Shown in pieces: positions 54,272 to 64,000 of a stretch of 64,000 nt of DNA; position 1 is the stretch's first letter, and each line of letters begins with the position of its first letter. The stretch lies in NCBI GenBank assembly GCA_963170055.1, contig CAUJGJ010000397.1, positions 12,129,301 through 12,193,300 of the forward strand, written 5' to 3'. The translations under genes and the position numbers were made by a program. Origin of the DNA: Halisarca cf. caerulea (lineage: Eukaryota; Porifera; Demospongiae; Chondrillida; Halisarcidae). Below the pieces are notes generated by a model, which was given only the letters and a program-made list of their open reading frames with translations, did not search any database and was not told the origin of the DNA.

Positions 54272-56248
54272 CAGTGGAGCCTCACTTATCCGTACCCCGG
54301 TTATCCGGCGCTTCGATTAACCGGAGGCACGGGTGCCATCTATATTCTAATTGATGCCCACCATTTTCGAGCTGAAAGAAGCTATGGCTAGTACTAGTGC
54401 AGCAGGCCTAGGTAGCAAACGAAAACGAGTAGTTCTTTCATTAGAGAGTAAGCTAGCTATATTAGATCGGTTAAAGTTTGGAGCAACTCAAGCGAAGCTT
54501 GCAGAAGAGTATGGAGTAGGGAAGTCAACCATTGCCGATATTAAGAAAAGCGAGGAGAAGCTTCGTTCCTTCGTATCGACGATGGATGGCTTGGCTGTGG
54601 ACAAGAAAAAGCGCAAAGTCATGCGAGTATCTATTGACGAAAGTCTTGACAAGGCCGTCTATCTTTGGTTTAGTCAGAAACGGAGTCAAAATATGCCGGT
54701 AAGCGGACCTGTTCTCTGTGAGAAGGCTGCCCAGCTCCACGAACAACTACACGAGGGTGGCGACATAACGCCTTTCCAGGCAAGTAGAGGTTGGCTGTGG
54801 CGTTTCTGTCAACGTCACAGCATAAGACAACTCTCCTTGCAAGGAGAAAAAGTTTCATCAAATGTCTCTTCTGTAGCACCTTTCAAAGATGAACTACAGC
54901 AACTGCTAGAACGTGAGAGCCTGACTTTAGAACAGCTGTACAACTGCGATGAGACTGGCCTATGCTACAGAATGCTTCCAAGTAAAACGCTTGCCTCAAG
55001 GTCAGAGAATGAAGCTAGTGGCATGAAAAAGCAGAAGGATCGTATAACACTTCTTGCATGCTCAAATGCAACAGGGATGCATAAATTGCCCTTGATGTTT
55101 ATTGGAAAGGCTGCTAATCCACGTTGTTTTAAGGGCATTAATAAGAAAGCTTTACCTGTTCAGTACTATTTCCAAAAGAATGCCTGGGTCAATTCGGATA
55201 TTTTTTGTGATTGGTTTCATAACCAGTTTGTTCCTGCTGTCACCAAGCACTTGAGAGAGAAAGGACTGCCTGTAAAAGCACTACTCTTACTTGACAATGC
55301 TCCTACGCATCCTGATACAGCCAGCCTGGTTGCCAATGAAGGAAAGATCAAAGCTTTGTTTTTGCCACCCAATACAACAGCTCTTATTCAGCCAATGGAT
55401 CAAGGAGTATTAGAAGCTCTCAAGCGAAGATATCGCAAGTCCCTGTTGCAGAAATTGCTACTAGAGGATCAAGAGGGAAGGTCAATCGTTCAGTTCGTGA
55501 AGGGCATCAATATGAAGGATGTTGTTTACATGACAGCTGCGGCGTGGGACGACGTTCCATGCTCAACTTTGGCAAAATCGTGGAAGAATCTACTTATTAT
55601 GGATGAGTCAATAGCAGGTGAACATGGCGAACCAGAGAGAAATCCAGATGATGAAATGCAGTGCAGTGAAATTGCTCGTCAACTTGATTCCAATCTGCAT
55701 GATGAAGACATTTCCGCATGGATGAGTGGAGACTCCGATGACAAGGGTTATCAGTTACTCTCAGATGATGATATTGTACAACATGTCTCTGAAATAGATG
55801 AGACTAATGACGAAGAGGAAGATGATTATGGCATCGATGAAGAGAAAGATGATATACCCAGTTCTGGAGAAGTCAAGGATATGTTAGATAAATGCATGCT
55901 GTGGTTTGAAAGACAGGATGAAAGCACCCCCACCTCGTTAATGTTGCTTAAAGAGTTGAGGGATTTAGCAGCAAGAAAGCGCTTAATGAAACTTAAGCAA
56001 TTGAAGCTAGACTCCTTTCTTAAGCCCAATTAAATAATTTATAAACATACTGTATATACATAATATATGGTATGCACCTGTATCCTCATAATCTGTTTTA
56101 CACTATACTGCGTTTTGATTAGACTATATCAATAATATTGTGTACATGTACTGTACTATGATAATGATGCATGCTTCCCGTATACGACCGTTTCACTTAT
56201 CCGACCATAGGCTGGTCCCAAAATAGTCGGATAAGTGAGGCTCTACTG
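54272..56248 (+). mobile_element. Intact Tigger-type transposon, 1977 bp
   Basis: The left end CAGTGGAGCCTCACTTATCC and the inverted right end CAGTAGAGCCTCACTTATCC lie between TA duplications (54270-54271, 56249-56250). It carries one open transposase. It lies in an intron of the NSFDTWHG gene, in the opposite orientation, 3-4 bp from a splice acceptor. Confidence 0.92.
54351..56033 (+). CDS. Tigger transposase, intact, up to 560 aa
   Basis: An open frame ending at TAA. Start at MMPTIFELKEAMASTSAAG or the methionine near residue 12. The N-terminal Psq-type helix-turn-helix is LAILDRLKFGATQAKLAEEYGVGKSTIADI. The CENP-B-like second DNA-binding domain is at about residues 75-165 (ASRGWLWRFCQRHSIRQLSL). 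The DDE_1 catalytic domain has YNCDETGLCYR, LLLLDNAPTHPD and LPPNTTALIQPMDQGVLEAL, giving all three aspartates. An acidic C-terminal tail follows. The length matches family norms, no lesion is visible and the terminal repeats are nearly identical, so this copy may be competent to move. It acts in the nucleus, cutting at the TA-flanked ends. Confidence 0.92.
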   Translation: MMPTIFELKEAMASTSAAGLGSKRKRVVLSLESKLAILDRLKFGATQAKLAEEYGVGKSTIADIKKSEEKLRSFVSTMDGLAVDKKKRKVMRVSIDESLDKAVYLWFSQKRSQNMPVSGPVLCEKAAQLHEQLHEGGDITPFQASRGWLWRFCQRHSIRQLSLQGEKVSSNVSSVAPFKDELQQLLERESLTLEQLYNCDETGLCYRMLPSKTLASRSENEASGMKKQKDRITLLACSNATGMHKLPLMFIGKAANPRCFKGINKKALPVQYYFQKNAWVNSDIFCDWFHNQFVPAVTKHLREKGLPVKALLLLDNAPTHPDTASLVANEGKIKALFLPPNTTALIQPMDQGVLEALKRRYRKSLLQKLLLEDQEGRSIVQFVKGINMKDVVYMTAAAWDDVPCSTLAKSWKNLLIMDESIAGEHGEPERNPDDEMQCSEIARQLDSNLHDEDISAWMSGDSDDKGYQLLSDDDIVQHVSEIDETNDEEEDDYGIDEEKDDIPSSGEVKDMLDKCMLWFERQDESTPTSLMLLKELRDLAARKRLMKLKQLKLDSFLKPN

Positions 56249-57446
56249 TACATGTGTATAGATGATAGTGCAAGTGCACCAATGCATAGGAATGCACAAT
56301 TTGCACTCACCTCGTTCTTTGACAGATTCCAATACCATCATTGTGGCATCTACCTCACGAGTCTGAGCTACTCGGTGCGTCTCTCTAGAGAGGGTTTGAA
56401 TGCCAGCAACCTTATGTGTAGCACCCAAAATACAGGGTACTGTCGTGTGGTATGCATTTGCTGTGGATTCATGACGGGCATCACAAATCACCCACTACAG
56501 AGATTTAGGATGGTAGATAACATTTCATTGATTATGGGAACTTCAAATTTCATTGTTGACCTACTTCCTGATCACTGTTCTCACTCTTGCATTCACTAAT
56601 GGCTGCACACATTGACTCCACTGCTTCCTCGTGAATTGTGTCCATGTATTTCCTGGTGCGGTACACTGCATGTGGGGGAAGTATTACATTATAAGATTAT
56701 AATACTGTATGACATTGCAGTACATAATTATTACATAGTAGACAGACAAAATTTAATGTGATGTACTTCCTGCAATGTAGTGATCATTGACACACCCAAT
56801 TTTGGCAGCTTTGCTCATGCTTTTGTACTGCTGAGGCAGCACACCACTAGTGGTGAAAGCATGTACCATTCTGTATATTGAAACAAATTACAAATGAAAC
56901 ATACATGCAATGCGTTTCTAGATGAGTCATTCAGAATTAATATGAAATTTTCTCAAAGGTATACTGACAAACCAACCTTGCATTGACATTGTATCTATCT
57001 CCTATGATGGAGGAACTCAACCATCGTCGTTGGTGATTGCATCCAGTGCTTGCGCACACAATGTCTGCGCACACAACATGCCCCTTCATTGTAGTCTGTC
57101 CAATTCTCCAGGCTGTATTGTGGCACTTGTGACACTTTGTGTAGGCCTCCTGAAACAACAGCCTTAGTTGCTGCTCTTCACACACATGAAGTTGATCACA
57201 TGCATCTGGCCTTTCAACCATCATCTGCTTCACCTTGCTATTACTGGCTCCCGGGCATTCGACAGCACCATTATGGAATTCGTAAAACTCCAGTAGCTCA
57301 ACCAGAACATCTCTTGTACTTGCACTTGCACCCTTTCCTGGAATTTTGATCCTAATAGCGTCCAACCTACTGGATATGCCTAACATATCTCTGTCGTCGT
57401 GACAGTAGCACGATATTCTTGGACGCTTCACAGGTATTCTCGCCAT

Positions 57447-58140
57447 TCAGCACAATCAGGAGTTTCATTCGAAACAGAAAGCCCTTGACTGCAGTTCTAC
57501 ATTATATAGTGCGGCACGAACGAAATTCCTAGATATGCACACGTTGCTGGCGTCGATCGATCCAACTCGATAACAACCGTGGAGAGGTTAGAATATCAAA
57601 GCTCGGAATGTCGGGAAGAAATTACCGCGGTAGGTGTAGATTGAAGACTTTAAAATGCATTTCTTCGAGCGGCGAAGCACCAGAAGCATCGCTTTCGTCT
57701 TGAATTTATATTAGTAAGTACATAAGTGCAGCAATGTTATATTTGTATGTAGCAATAAGCATTAATATTAGTTTTACAATGGATTATTGGACGTAGTGTT
57801 ATTTCCAGTATATCTCAAGGCCACCATTTTTTTACAAACACGTTTTGGAGAGGAGCAACGCCCCTTTTATACTCGCAGTCCACGTTTAAGAAAAGCCATT
57901 TGTTACATGTGTAGGTACATAACCCTAACCCTAGAGGTAACCCAGGGTATCCCTGAAGAAAAATAAACCAAAAGAAGCAAACAGTAAGCTAGACAAGTTG
58001 AAGTCACATATACAGAAGCCTACCTGTCTACCTTGTCTACCTTGTCTACCAGGTACACACATGAGGATCACAGCACATAAGTAAAAATAAATGCAAGTCA
58101 CACACACATGCACACACACAAATACACATAAATATGTACA
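57447..58140. other. Probable promoter side of the NSFDTWHG gene, otherwise nothing
   Basis: No supported ORF. A short AACCCTAACCCTA run at 57920-57932 and small TACCTTGTC tandem units near 58022-58050. Confidence 0.4.
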
Positions 58141-58180
58141 ATTACAACAAGTACATACAGTACTCCAATACAGTACTTAC

Positions 58181-59955
58181 CAAAGGCCAATCAGTCTGGC
58201 TGAGGGGCTGAGGGGCTGAGGAGAGGCTAGAGCTGGCTGAGGGGCTGAGGAGAGGCTGGAGCAGGCTGAGGGGCTGAGGAGAGGCTGGAGCAGGCTGAGG
58301 AGCTGAGGAGAGGCTGGAGCAAGCTGAGGAGAGGCAGCTGACTGAGGAGCTGAGGGGTTGAGGAGAGGCTGAGCAGGCTGAGGGGCTGAGGAGAGGCTGG
58401 AGCAGACTGAGGGGCTGAGGAGAGGCTGGAGCAGGCTGAGGGGCTGAGGAGAGTCTGGAGCAGGCTGAGGGGCTGAGGAGAGGCTGGAGCACGCTGAGGG
58501 GCTGAGGAGAGGCTGGAGCAGGCTGAGGGGCTGAGGAGAGGCTGGAGCAGGCTGAGGGGCTGAGGAGAGTCTGGAGCAGGCTGAGGGGCTGAGAAGAGGC
58601 TGGAGCACGCTGAGGGGCTGAGGAGAGGCTGGAGCAGGCTGAGGGGCTGAGGAGAGGCTGGAGCAGGCTGAGGGGCTGAGGGATTGAGGAGGGGCTGGAG
58701 CAGGCTGAGGGGCTGAGGAGAGGCTGGAGCAGGCTGAGGGGCTGAGGAGAGGCTGGAGCAGGCTGAGGGGATGAGGAGAGGCTGGAGCAGGCTGAGGAGC
58801 TGAGGAGAGGCTGGAGCTGGCTGAGGGGCTGAGGAGAGGCTAGAGCTGGCTGAGGAGAGGCTGGAGCAGGCTGAGGGGTTGAGGAGAGACGGTCAGGAAT
58901 CCTCTTCCTATCACGGGTCACTGCGATGAAAATAAGCAGGAGCTGAAGTAAAGTTTGTATTACCATATACAGACAATATACATATCATAGAATAACTATA
59001 CCACGAACCAAGATGAGCACATTGTGGGCTAAAGCCACAGTTGGCACACTGGCCCTGGCAGGTCTGGTGGTAGTGACCAGCTTGGCCACAGTTCCCACAA
59101 GTCACAGATCTTAGCTGTCTAGCCACGCCTTTATCTACAAATGTTTTCAGCCTGTTGGACTTCTCCAACAACTGGACCATGGCCTCCCTTGACCTCATGT
59201 AGGTTGCCCTGATGTAATTGATTTGCAATATATGACAACTGAAAAGCATACAATGGATTTACAAAGCACTCACCTGAAGAACATTCTGGTCATCTTGTCA
59301 TTATATTTTTCAAGACCCTGCTGGATGAAAGGCAACAAGGATCCATGCTGCCTCAAAAATTGTCCCACATGTGAATGCATGGCATGGATGTACGGCGTCA
59401 CTTTGTTCTTCTGGTAGACCTTGCAGAAAAGGTCTACCCATGTCCTTGCCCTGTCCTAAAACTCAGCAACTGTGACTGAAGTGATCTCAAGCAGGCAAGC
59501 TTAATGACCGGTTGAGGTCAAGGAGTTGCACCCACAAAGACTAAATTGAGCCAACCACAGTAGTTGGCTCTCCAGGTAAGAGGGTACTAATGTCTACCCT
59601 GGCGAAGATCTTCAGCTTCTCTGGGCCTGTGCATTTATAGTAAACGTATATAGTGTAAAGCCAAGAACAATACTTACACTGACAACAGAAGAGAAACCTG
59701 TGAACGTCCTCCTCCACTTCATTTTGGACGAGTCCACTTGAACATTAAAGCCAGAAATCCCAATGCTGGCAACAAAGGCCCTGTGTGTGGTGTGCACTTT
59801 CTTAACTGGGGTTGCTGTTTGGCTCAATCCCTTTACCAGTGCCTCAAACTGTAATTGGACTTTAAGTGTAGTTAAGCCCAGCTGCTTCAGCTGCACATGA
59901 TGGCTACAAATATTAGCTGCTAATGCCGCAAGCATTTGGCCATCAATTTCCTCTC
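58181..59955 (-). CDS. Partial gene with zinc knuckle and repeat-encoded tail
   Basis: Exons read 59955-59678 (EEIDGQMLAALAANICSHHV...KWRRTFTGFSSVVS), 59455-59274 (ARTWVDLFCKVYQKNKVTPY, FIQQGLEKYNDKMTRMFF), 59208-59002 (REAMVQLLEKSNRLKTFVDK, then CGNCGQAGHYHQTC zinc knuckle) and 58917-58181 (Ser/Pro/Gln/Leu-rich repeats SPQPLSLLQPLL). The F.QQG.EK.ND motif occurs in a family of element-associated proteins in sponges and cnidarians whose function I do not know. The knuckle suggests nucleic-acid binding. The upstream part of the gene is not identified: a possible exon ends at 60100 (minus donor GCTGTTCT|GTAAGT). Confidence 0.5.
58195..58905 (-). repeat. Minisatellite, about 30-bp units (GGAGCAGGCTGAGGGGCTGA)
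   Basis: About 24 units in tandem with occasional shortened copies. It lies within the last recognised exon of the zinc-knuckle gene and stays open in one frame. Confidence 0.9.
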
Positions 59956-60939
59956 CTGTACATACAGACAGACATATTAGTGTCTATAATTTCAATGTTA
60001 GTGACATGATGCTGGTACAGAAATATAAAAGTTACTAAACATATACATGACCAGGAACACTTTGTATTAGTATTATTAGTATATAACCAGTTTCACTTAC
60101 AGAACAGCAATTTTCTCAGATATTTTCTGGGACATATACTGGTGAACTTGGACCTCTGTTCAAGTATCAATTGGCCCTGCACTTGTGGTTGGATCTACTG
60201 GATCCAAAACAACTGCTGCTCACGTCTCACAAATTTGAATTTTGGGCATATGTCGTAGAAACCACTTGATCAATGACATCGTGTTTAAAATGGAGGAGGA
60301 ATACTGTTGTTCTCTCACTTGTTTTCTTTTCCTAGCCTTCTGTTTAGTTGATTTTCATCAGTGGTTGAGAGAGGTCATTGGAACAATCCATAGTTTGTCG
60401 TTACTTGTGAGTAGAACAGATGCAGTGGAACAAACAAGTCCTATAGTCGTCTTTATTCACATGTTTATTTTAAGTACTTTCAGCTTGTCAGGAAAAGAGA
60501 TCAGTCATTGCACATGGAAGAAGAAAATTCAGACAATGTAGAAAGGAATGGATCATTATAATCTGTTTTAATGATTGCCACACTTGGAGACTGAGTAAAT
60601 GCTTCTTTGTATTAAGAAGATAGACAGACATGAGCAAATAGTTCACTCTGAACTGAGCCTGCACTTTCAGTAAGAATCTCTAATTATGTACCAGCTGTAC
60701 TACGCAGGTATGTTATGGCACTTTTTGCCATAAAACAAAATGGCTGCCATTTCCGAACGCTTCAAATTAACCGCTTTGTTTTAGCTTCCTGAAGGTTTCA
60801 AACCCCAAAAAACAATACAGATAGCAAACTGAACATTCATATTTTACTCGTCCAAAAACATGTTGTACCTGTTTTATGGTTGCTATTTTTCAACCATATC
60901 AAAATTAGCAATACGCAAAAAAGCGGAAAGAAAGACCCT
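59956..60939. other. Nothing firm recognised
   Basis: A possible upstream exon of the zinc-knuckle gene ends near 60100. The rest is AT-rich without supported features. Confidence 0.4.
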
Positions 60940-61125
60940 ATGAGTTTTGATGCACAAATCGATTCACAATATAGGACTGTGCAAAAAGGATCCTCCAAAA
61001 ACCCATGGAACAAGAATAATCTGCGAAACCGGTACAGGGCTAGGTGGGCAAAGGGCTAGACGAGCACTGTGCAAATTCCTACATCACGCATGTTCAGCAC
61101 ATTGTATATATATGTGCTGCTGGAA
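60940..61125 (-). repeat. Non-autonomous interspersed repeat, copy C (partial)
   Basis: GATCCTCCAAAAACCCATGGAACAAG, ACCGGTACAGGGCTAGGTGG and GTGCAAATTCCTACATCACGC match the arm of copies A and B. The third, most diverged member. Confidence 0.75.
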
Positions 61126-61267
61126 GAACATTTTGGGAGCAACAGGTACGTATGAGGTACAGTTTCAAGCATAGATACTCTAACTTACGTAGGTTAGAGT
61201 ATCTATGGTCCAATTGGGTAAACATATTGCAAAGTGATATGTAAATTTGATTTTATCATGCACAATA

Positions 61268-61465
61268 CAGAGAAAGGCATCAGAAATCAGAGGGCCTAAG
61301 GAGATGCGCTGGAACCCTCTCATGATAAAATGGTGTCTATATCTGAAGTCCCTATCTACAGCAGCTTATGATACTCTGCAAGATGTGCTCAAACTGCCAT
61401 CCACTAGAACATTAAGAGACTACACACATTGGATGGCTGCAAAACCAGGTTACTTGACCACGCAG
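61268..61465 (+). pseudogene. Fragment of a P-element/THAP9-like transposase
   Basis: The frame MRWNPLMIKWCLYLKSLSTA followed by LKLPSTRTLRDYTHWM matches the segment RRWHPLLIKWCLNLRMMSSA ... LQLPSERTLRDYSN of the intact transposase at 10624-13577. It may be one exon of a larger decayed copy. No flanking domain found. Confidence 0.75.
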
Positions 61466-61512
61466 ATGCATTCATGCATGCATAATATTGTGCCAATTAA
61501 TGCATTATGATA

Positions 61513-61600
61513 ATACAGTAGAACCTCACAAATACGACCACCCTCGGGACTGTTGTAAGTGGTCTTAGTTTTGAGGTGGTCTTATTTCTGAAAGTACTGC
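61513..61600. mobile_element. Tigger-like terminal sequence
   Basis: TACAGTAGAACCTCACAAATACGACC starts like the Tigger ends at 46210 and 54272, followed by an internal inverted GTGGTCTTA motif. No matching right end located, so it may be a solo end or a MITE. Confidence 0.4.
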
Positions 61601-62299
61601 CTAGAATAGCATGGCACATCCAGAAATCTTTCCATAGACACAGGATGCACATAAGGCAATATAACCGTAGAAAAATTGTACCATCACACCTCTTTTATTG
61701 TTACTCCATAACGATGTTAAAAAGTGACCCCAAGTTTACTATCTCTTTTTACTGATGTCGTTATTTTAGAGCCTAATGTCCACAGAAAACAGCAGTATCC
61801 ACAAATAAGTAAATAAGCCATATGTCCCACATGTGTTATCTCCTCATATGTAACCACAAGCTTTATCTTGAATTGCTAATCTTACTCCCTTCCAAGTCTC
61901 AATGGGTAAGCTCAGCTGTTGGCCTTAAGCAAGTCAAATGATGGTTTGGATTTAAGCCTACTATACGTGAGCTATGTCTATGGGATGTCAAATGGTTCAA
62001 AATTGGTGTGGTCAAAATAGAACACGCATGTTGTCATATGATAGCTTGTGATGCACATGTGAGTGTTGTGCGAGACAGTATAATATCACAGTACTGCTTG
62101 CTGTTGTGTGGAATGGTGAACTACCACAGCGTGTAATCTTACAAAGATATTCAACAGAATCACTGGATTGTACTTGCTTCTGTTCTTCCTCATGGGACCA
62201 ACTTGGGGCTGTTTGTTCCTAATTAGTGAATTTTCTACATCCTCCATTCTCTTTCATGCTTTGGCAATGGCTTTTGTGTTGGACAACAGCATTTTTGAT

Positions 62300-62680
62300 A
62301 GGAGGCTTGCAAGCGATGGCAACTCCGATGTCATGGGAACTGTAGCTACATGAAAGACCCCAATGCAAGTTCACCTTGTTTTAGCTGACCCCGCAGCCCT
62401 GCGGGCAGCTTCTTCTCCAGCCAGACTGGTCAGTTTGCATTGAACGTAGTATAATTTCTTGATTAGACTATTTATGCAACAATATACATGTGTACATGCA
62501 TATTCACTTAATACAATAATATATATTTATATTATATATATAATATGCATATATACATTATGTGGCTTGGACGGCAGCTCTGATGTCATGGGGACTGTTA
62601 GTGAGTTGGCTGGTCAGGTATAGGGCAACTGCCTCCCTGTCCTGGACCTTACAGCCAGTTTGCATCGAGCATAGTACGTA
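62300..62680. repeat. Two related segments
   Basis: GGCAACTCCGATGTCATGGG...CAGTTTGCATTGAACGTAGTA (62318-62450) recurs with changes at 62573-62673. On the minus strand they could be remnants of a retroelement region. No stable frame. The rest of 61600-62926 shows nothing I can support. Confidence 0.4.
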
Positions 62681-62926
62681 TGTTTTTTCTCCCATCCATG
62701 TATTGCCACTATTTCGACAATAATATACTATTATAATATAGTGAATACGAATTGAAGTGTATGCAAGTAGTGCATGCTATGAATTTAATATAATAAATAA
62801 TTATACCGTGAATGTTAATATAATAATATGCTAAGGTGAAATAATTATTCATGCAATGAATATAAATCTAATTAATGTAAGCAAAAACACACAATGACAT
62901 GCGAAAATTGCCCACCTCTCTACTGC

Positions 62927-63290
62927 TCAAAGAAGGAGTGAGCCTCGTCTGGTTTCCATGATGGAATGAGAGAGCCCAACACAGAGAGCATTACCCCTTT
63001 GGATGGCGATGGAGATCCTTTGGATGAGGAACTCAAAAGATCTGTGGTCACCAGTAGCTGCCTTCAGCCTTTGGCCAAGGTTTCTGAAGAAATCTTGGGC
63101 CTGTGGACCAAAAGGGCCAAGCATCTCAACCGCGATTGGGATGAACTGATAGGATGAGCCCAGCTGGGCATACTTGAAGACGAGCTGGGCATACTTGCTC
63201 GTCTTCAGTGCTTCTGCACGAGCTGCTGCATTGCCAGGTTCTGAGATGGATCGATGCAGGTTGGAAACACAGAGAGTGCAGTCCTGAGGG
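62927..63290 (-). pseudogene. C-terminal fragment of a reverse-transcriptase-type protein
   Basis: Reads EPGNAAARAEALKTSKYAQL, SSYQFIPIAVEMLGPFGPQA, DFFRNLGQRL and FEFLIQRISIAIQRGNALCV. The last part matches the tail found after reverse transcriptases in many animal retroelements (F.PIA.ETLG ... QR.S.AIQRGNA). A short KYAQL duplication is present. The upstream RT core is absent. The Harbinger-like sequence begins where it breaks off. Confidence 0.55.
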
Positions 63291-63299
63291 CTCCAAACG

Positions 63300-63579
63300 A
63301 GAAGGGATGTTTGAAGCGACTTCCATAAGGTCTGAAGAGGAAATTCAAGCATTGCTTGACAGTAACCGAAGGAACCAGTCAATATTTGAGAGAATAGCCA
63401 GGGAAATGGCCACTGCAGGGTTTAGCAAGACAGCTGCTCAATGCAAGGATAAAATCAAAAAGCTAAAAAACAAGTACAAAAAACTTAAAGATGGCCATGA
63501 TGTCTCCAGGAATAACCGACAAAACTGGACATTTTACGATAAAATGGATGAAGTTCTTGGCACGAGGCATTCAGTCTAA
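63300..63579 (+). CDS. Myb/SANT-like DNA-binding protein of a PIF/Harbinger element
   Basis: The frame KREGMFEATSIRSEEEIQAL, FERIAREMATAGFSKTAAQC, KLKNKYKKLKDGHDVSRNNR and WTFYDKMDEVLG is the MADF/Myb-SANT-like domain typical of the second protein in PIF/Harbinger transposons, which helps the transposase bind the ends. It ends with TAA at 63577-63579. The true start is unclear because upstream sequence belongs to the RT-like fragment. Downstream frame continues in an acidic stretch, then becomes antisense to the transposase at about 63710. Confidence 0.65.
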
Positions 63580-63689
63580 CCCCCTGTCACCATAGACACT
63601 AGTGCTGCACCACAGCAAGATCAAAACGATTCAGAAGATGGTGAGGGTGAAACTACAACTGCAGAACATGATGAGACAATAGGCCATGA

Positions 63690-63890
63690 TGTAAATGAAC
63701 AATCTTTGAGTCGGCCAAATCCATTTTCCACCACCATCCGGGGCCGAGACAGTCTGTAGTTGTATGTTTTTTGGCTACATGACAGACCTCTATCAGGAAA
63801 GGGCTTCATTAGCCAAGTTTTCATCGGGTAGGCAGCATCACCTATAAGGTAAGGTGGTACTTGCACTCCACTGATGTTCTTAGCATAAAT
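63690..63890 (-). pseudogene. PIF/Harbinger transposase fragment
   Basis: Minus reading gives VQVPPYLIGDAAYPMKTWLM, KPFPDRGLSCSQKTYNYRLS and RPRMVVENGFGRLKD, the C-terminal half of a DDE_Tnp_4 transposase (candidate aspartate in GDAAY; glutamate in VVENGFGRLK). After GRLK the frame turns into unrelated sequence at about 63710, where it meets the end of the Myb-like gene. The N-terminal part would lie beyond the right edge. Confidence 0.7.
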
Positions 63891-64000
63891 GCTAGTATTG
63901 ACAAAAGATTGTAAGAAAACTTTGTACTAGTATGCTCAAATACTGGGAGCTAAACATTTTGTCTGAGTTTCATAGCATTATTAATAGTAAGAGAAAACTG

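Larger units (their letters stand above)
53000..57446 (-). pseudogene. Multi-exon element-type gene with an NSFDTWHG motif
   Basis: Exons in phase: 57446-56977 (CHKCHNTAWRIG zinc cysteines), 56870-56767, 56665-56565, 56494-56311 (WVICDARHESTANAYHTTVP), 54265-54170 (VAEVAHDMNLPLTKRLVEAG, NSFDTWHG), 54094-54002 (TKGVSNAMKNI, WFSQLSDK), 53934-53834 (NCGGSGKKLKELLLNIVEHY) and 53736-53584. Downstream, 53440-53360 needs a one-base shift inside PK/RIHFGD, and 53192-53001 has an in-frame TGA (53079-53081). I recognise the family as a repeated protein of invertebrate and fish genomes, probably a transposase-like DDE protein, but cannot name it. Five acidic positions (DARH, HDM, FDTWH) are candidate catalytic residues. 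A Tigger sits in the fourth intron. A later ORF at 52826-52950 may be a further exon. Confidence 0.6.

Noticed and set aside
57920..57932. Telomere-like AACCCTAACCCTA run, also a short one near 53533.
   Set aside because: Only two units each, inside ordinary sequence.
60242..60541. 99-codon plus-strand ORF with hydrophobic stretches.
   Set aside because: No recognised domain, no splice or promoter context, and codon content typical of AT-rich background.

Overview
The window is eukaryotic, most likely from a marine invertebrate such as a demosponge. It is AT-rich with many (TA)n and (CA)n microsatellites. Several genes have short GT/AG introns, and the transposon families are the mix found in sponge and cnidarian genomes. 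The sponge assignment is an inference. No tRNA, rRNA, CRISPR or bacterial-style operon was seen. Almost everything recognisable is a mobile element, a fragment of one, or a gene carried by one.

The left half is a nested stack read mainly on the minus strand. A degenerate Tigger/pogo element (688-3318) is followed by a Mutator-like transposase/YqaJ nuclease element (about 4913-8665). Next comes one long broken gene, 'gene X', with an N-terminal zinc-finger region, a repeat-rich linker, a transposase-like core and a Ulp1-type protease. Its pieces lie at 36843-37577, 13940-17033 and 9102-9268. An intact two-gene P-superfamily transposon (9269-13939) splits the protease. An R2/R4-type LINE (about 17040-36830) splits the N-terminal part. 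The LINE is itself split by a 15,916-bp element (18869-34784).

The 15.9-kb element is the main discovery. It has 17-bp perfect terminal inverted repeats, subterminal 12-bp tandem repeats and a 6-bp target duplication with one mismatch. Removing it restores the LINE reading frame. It carries two convergent intron-containing genes: a retroviral-fold integrase (plus strand, 20968-24833) and an immunoglobulin-domain/IRAK-Pelle-like protein kinase with about 16 coding exons (minus strand, 34573-25539). A hAT transposon (30986-33700) sits inside kinase exon 2. Removing it with one copy of its GAGTG duplication restores the kinase frame. This is consistent with an integrase-mobilised element that carries a signalling-kinase gene.

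The right half holds a 5'-truncated CR1/Jockey-type LINE (37627-39955), a decayed Helitron with Rep, PIF1-like helicase and OTU-like regions (39958-44664), and a Tigger element whose left side carries a divergent HIRAN-domain gene (46210-48635). A 566-bp near-perfect hairpin lies at 50133-50698. A broken multi-exon gene with an NSFDTWHG motif (53000-57446) has an intact Tigger in one intron (54272-56248). Further right are a zinc-knuckle gene with a minisatellite-encoded tail (58181-59955) and, at the edge, an RT-associated fragment and an internally deleted PIF/Harbinger element.

Order of events read from the nesting: gene X is oldest, then the LINE, then the 15.9-kb element, then the hAT. 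The P, hAT and 54-kb Tigger copies look young because their ORFs and terminal repeats are intact.
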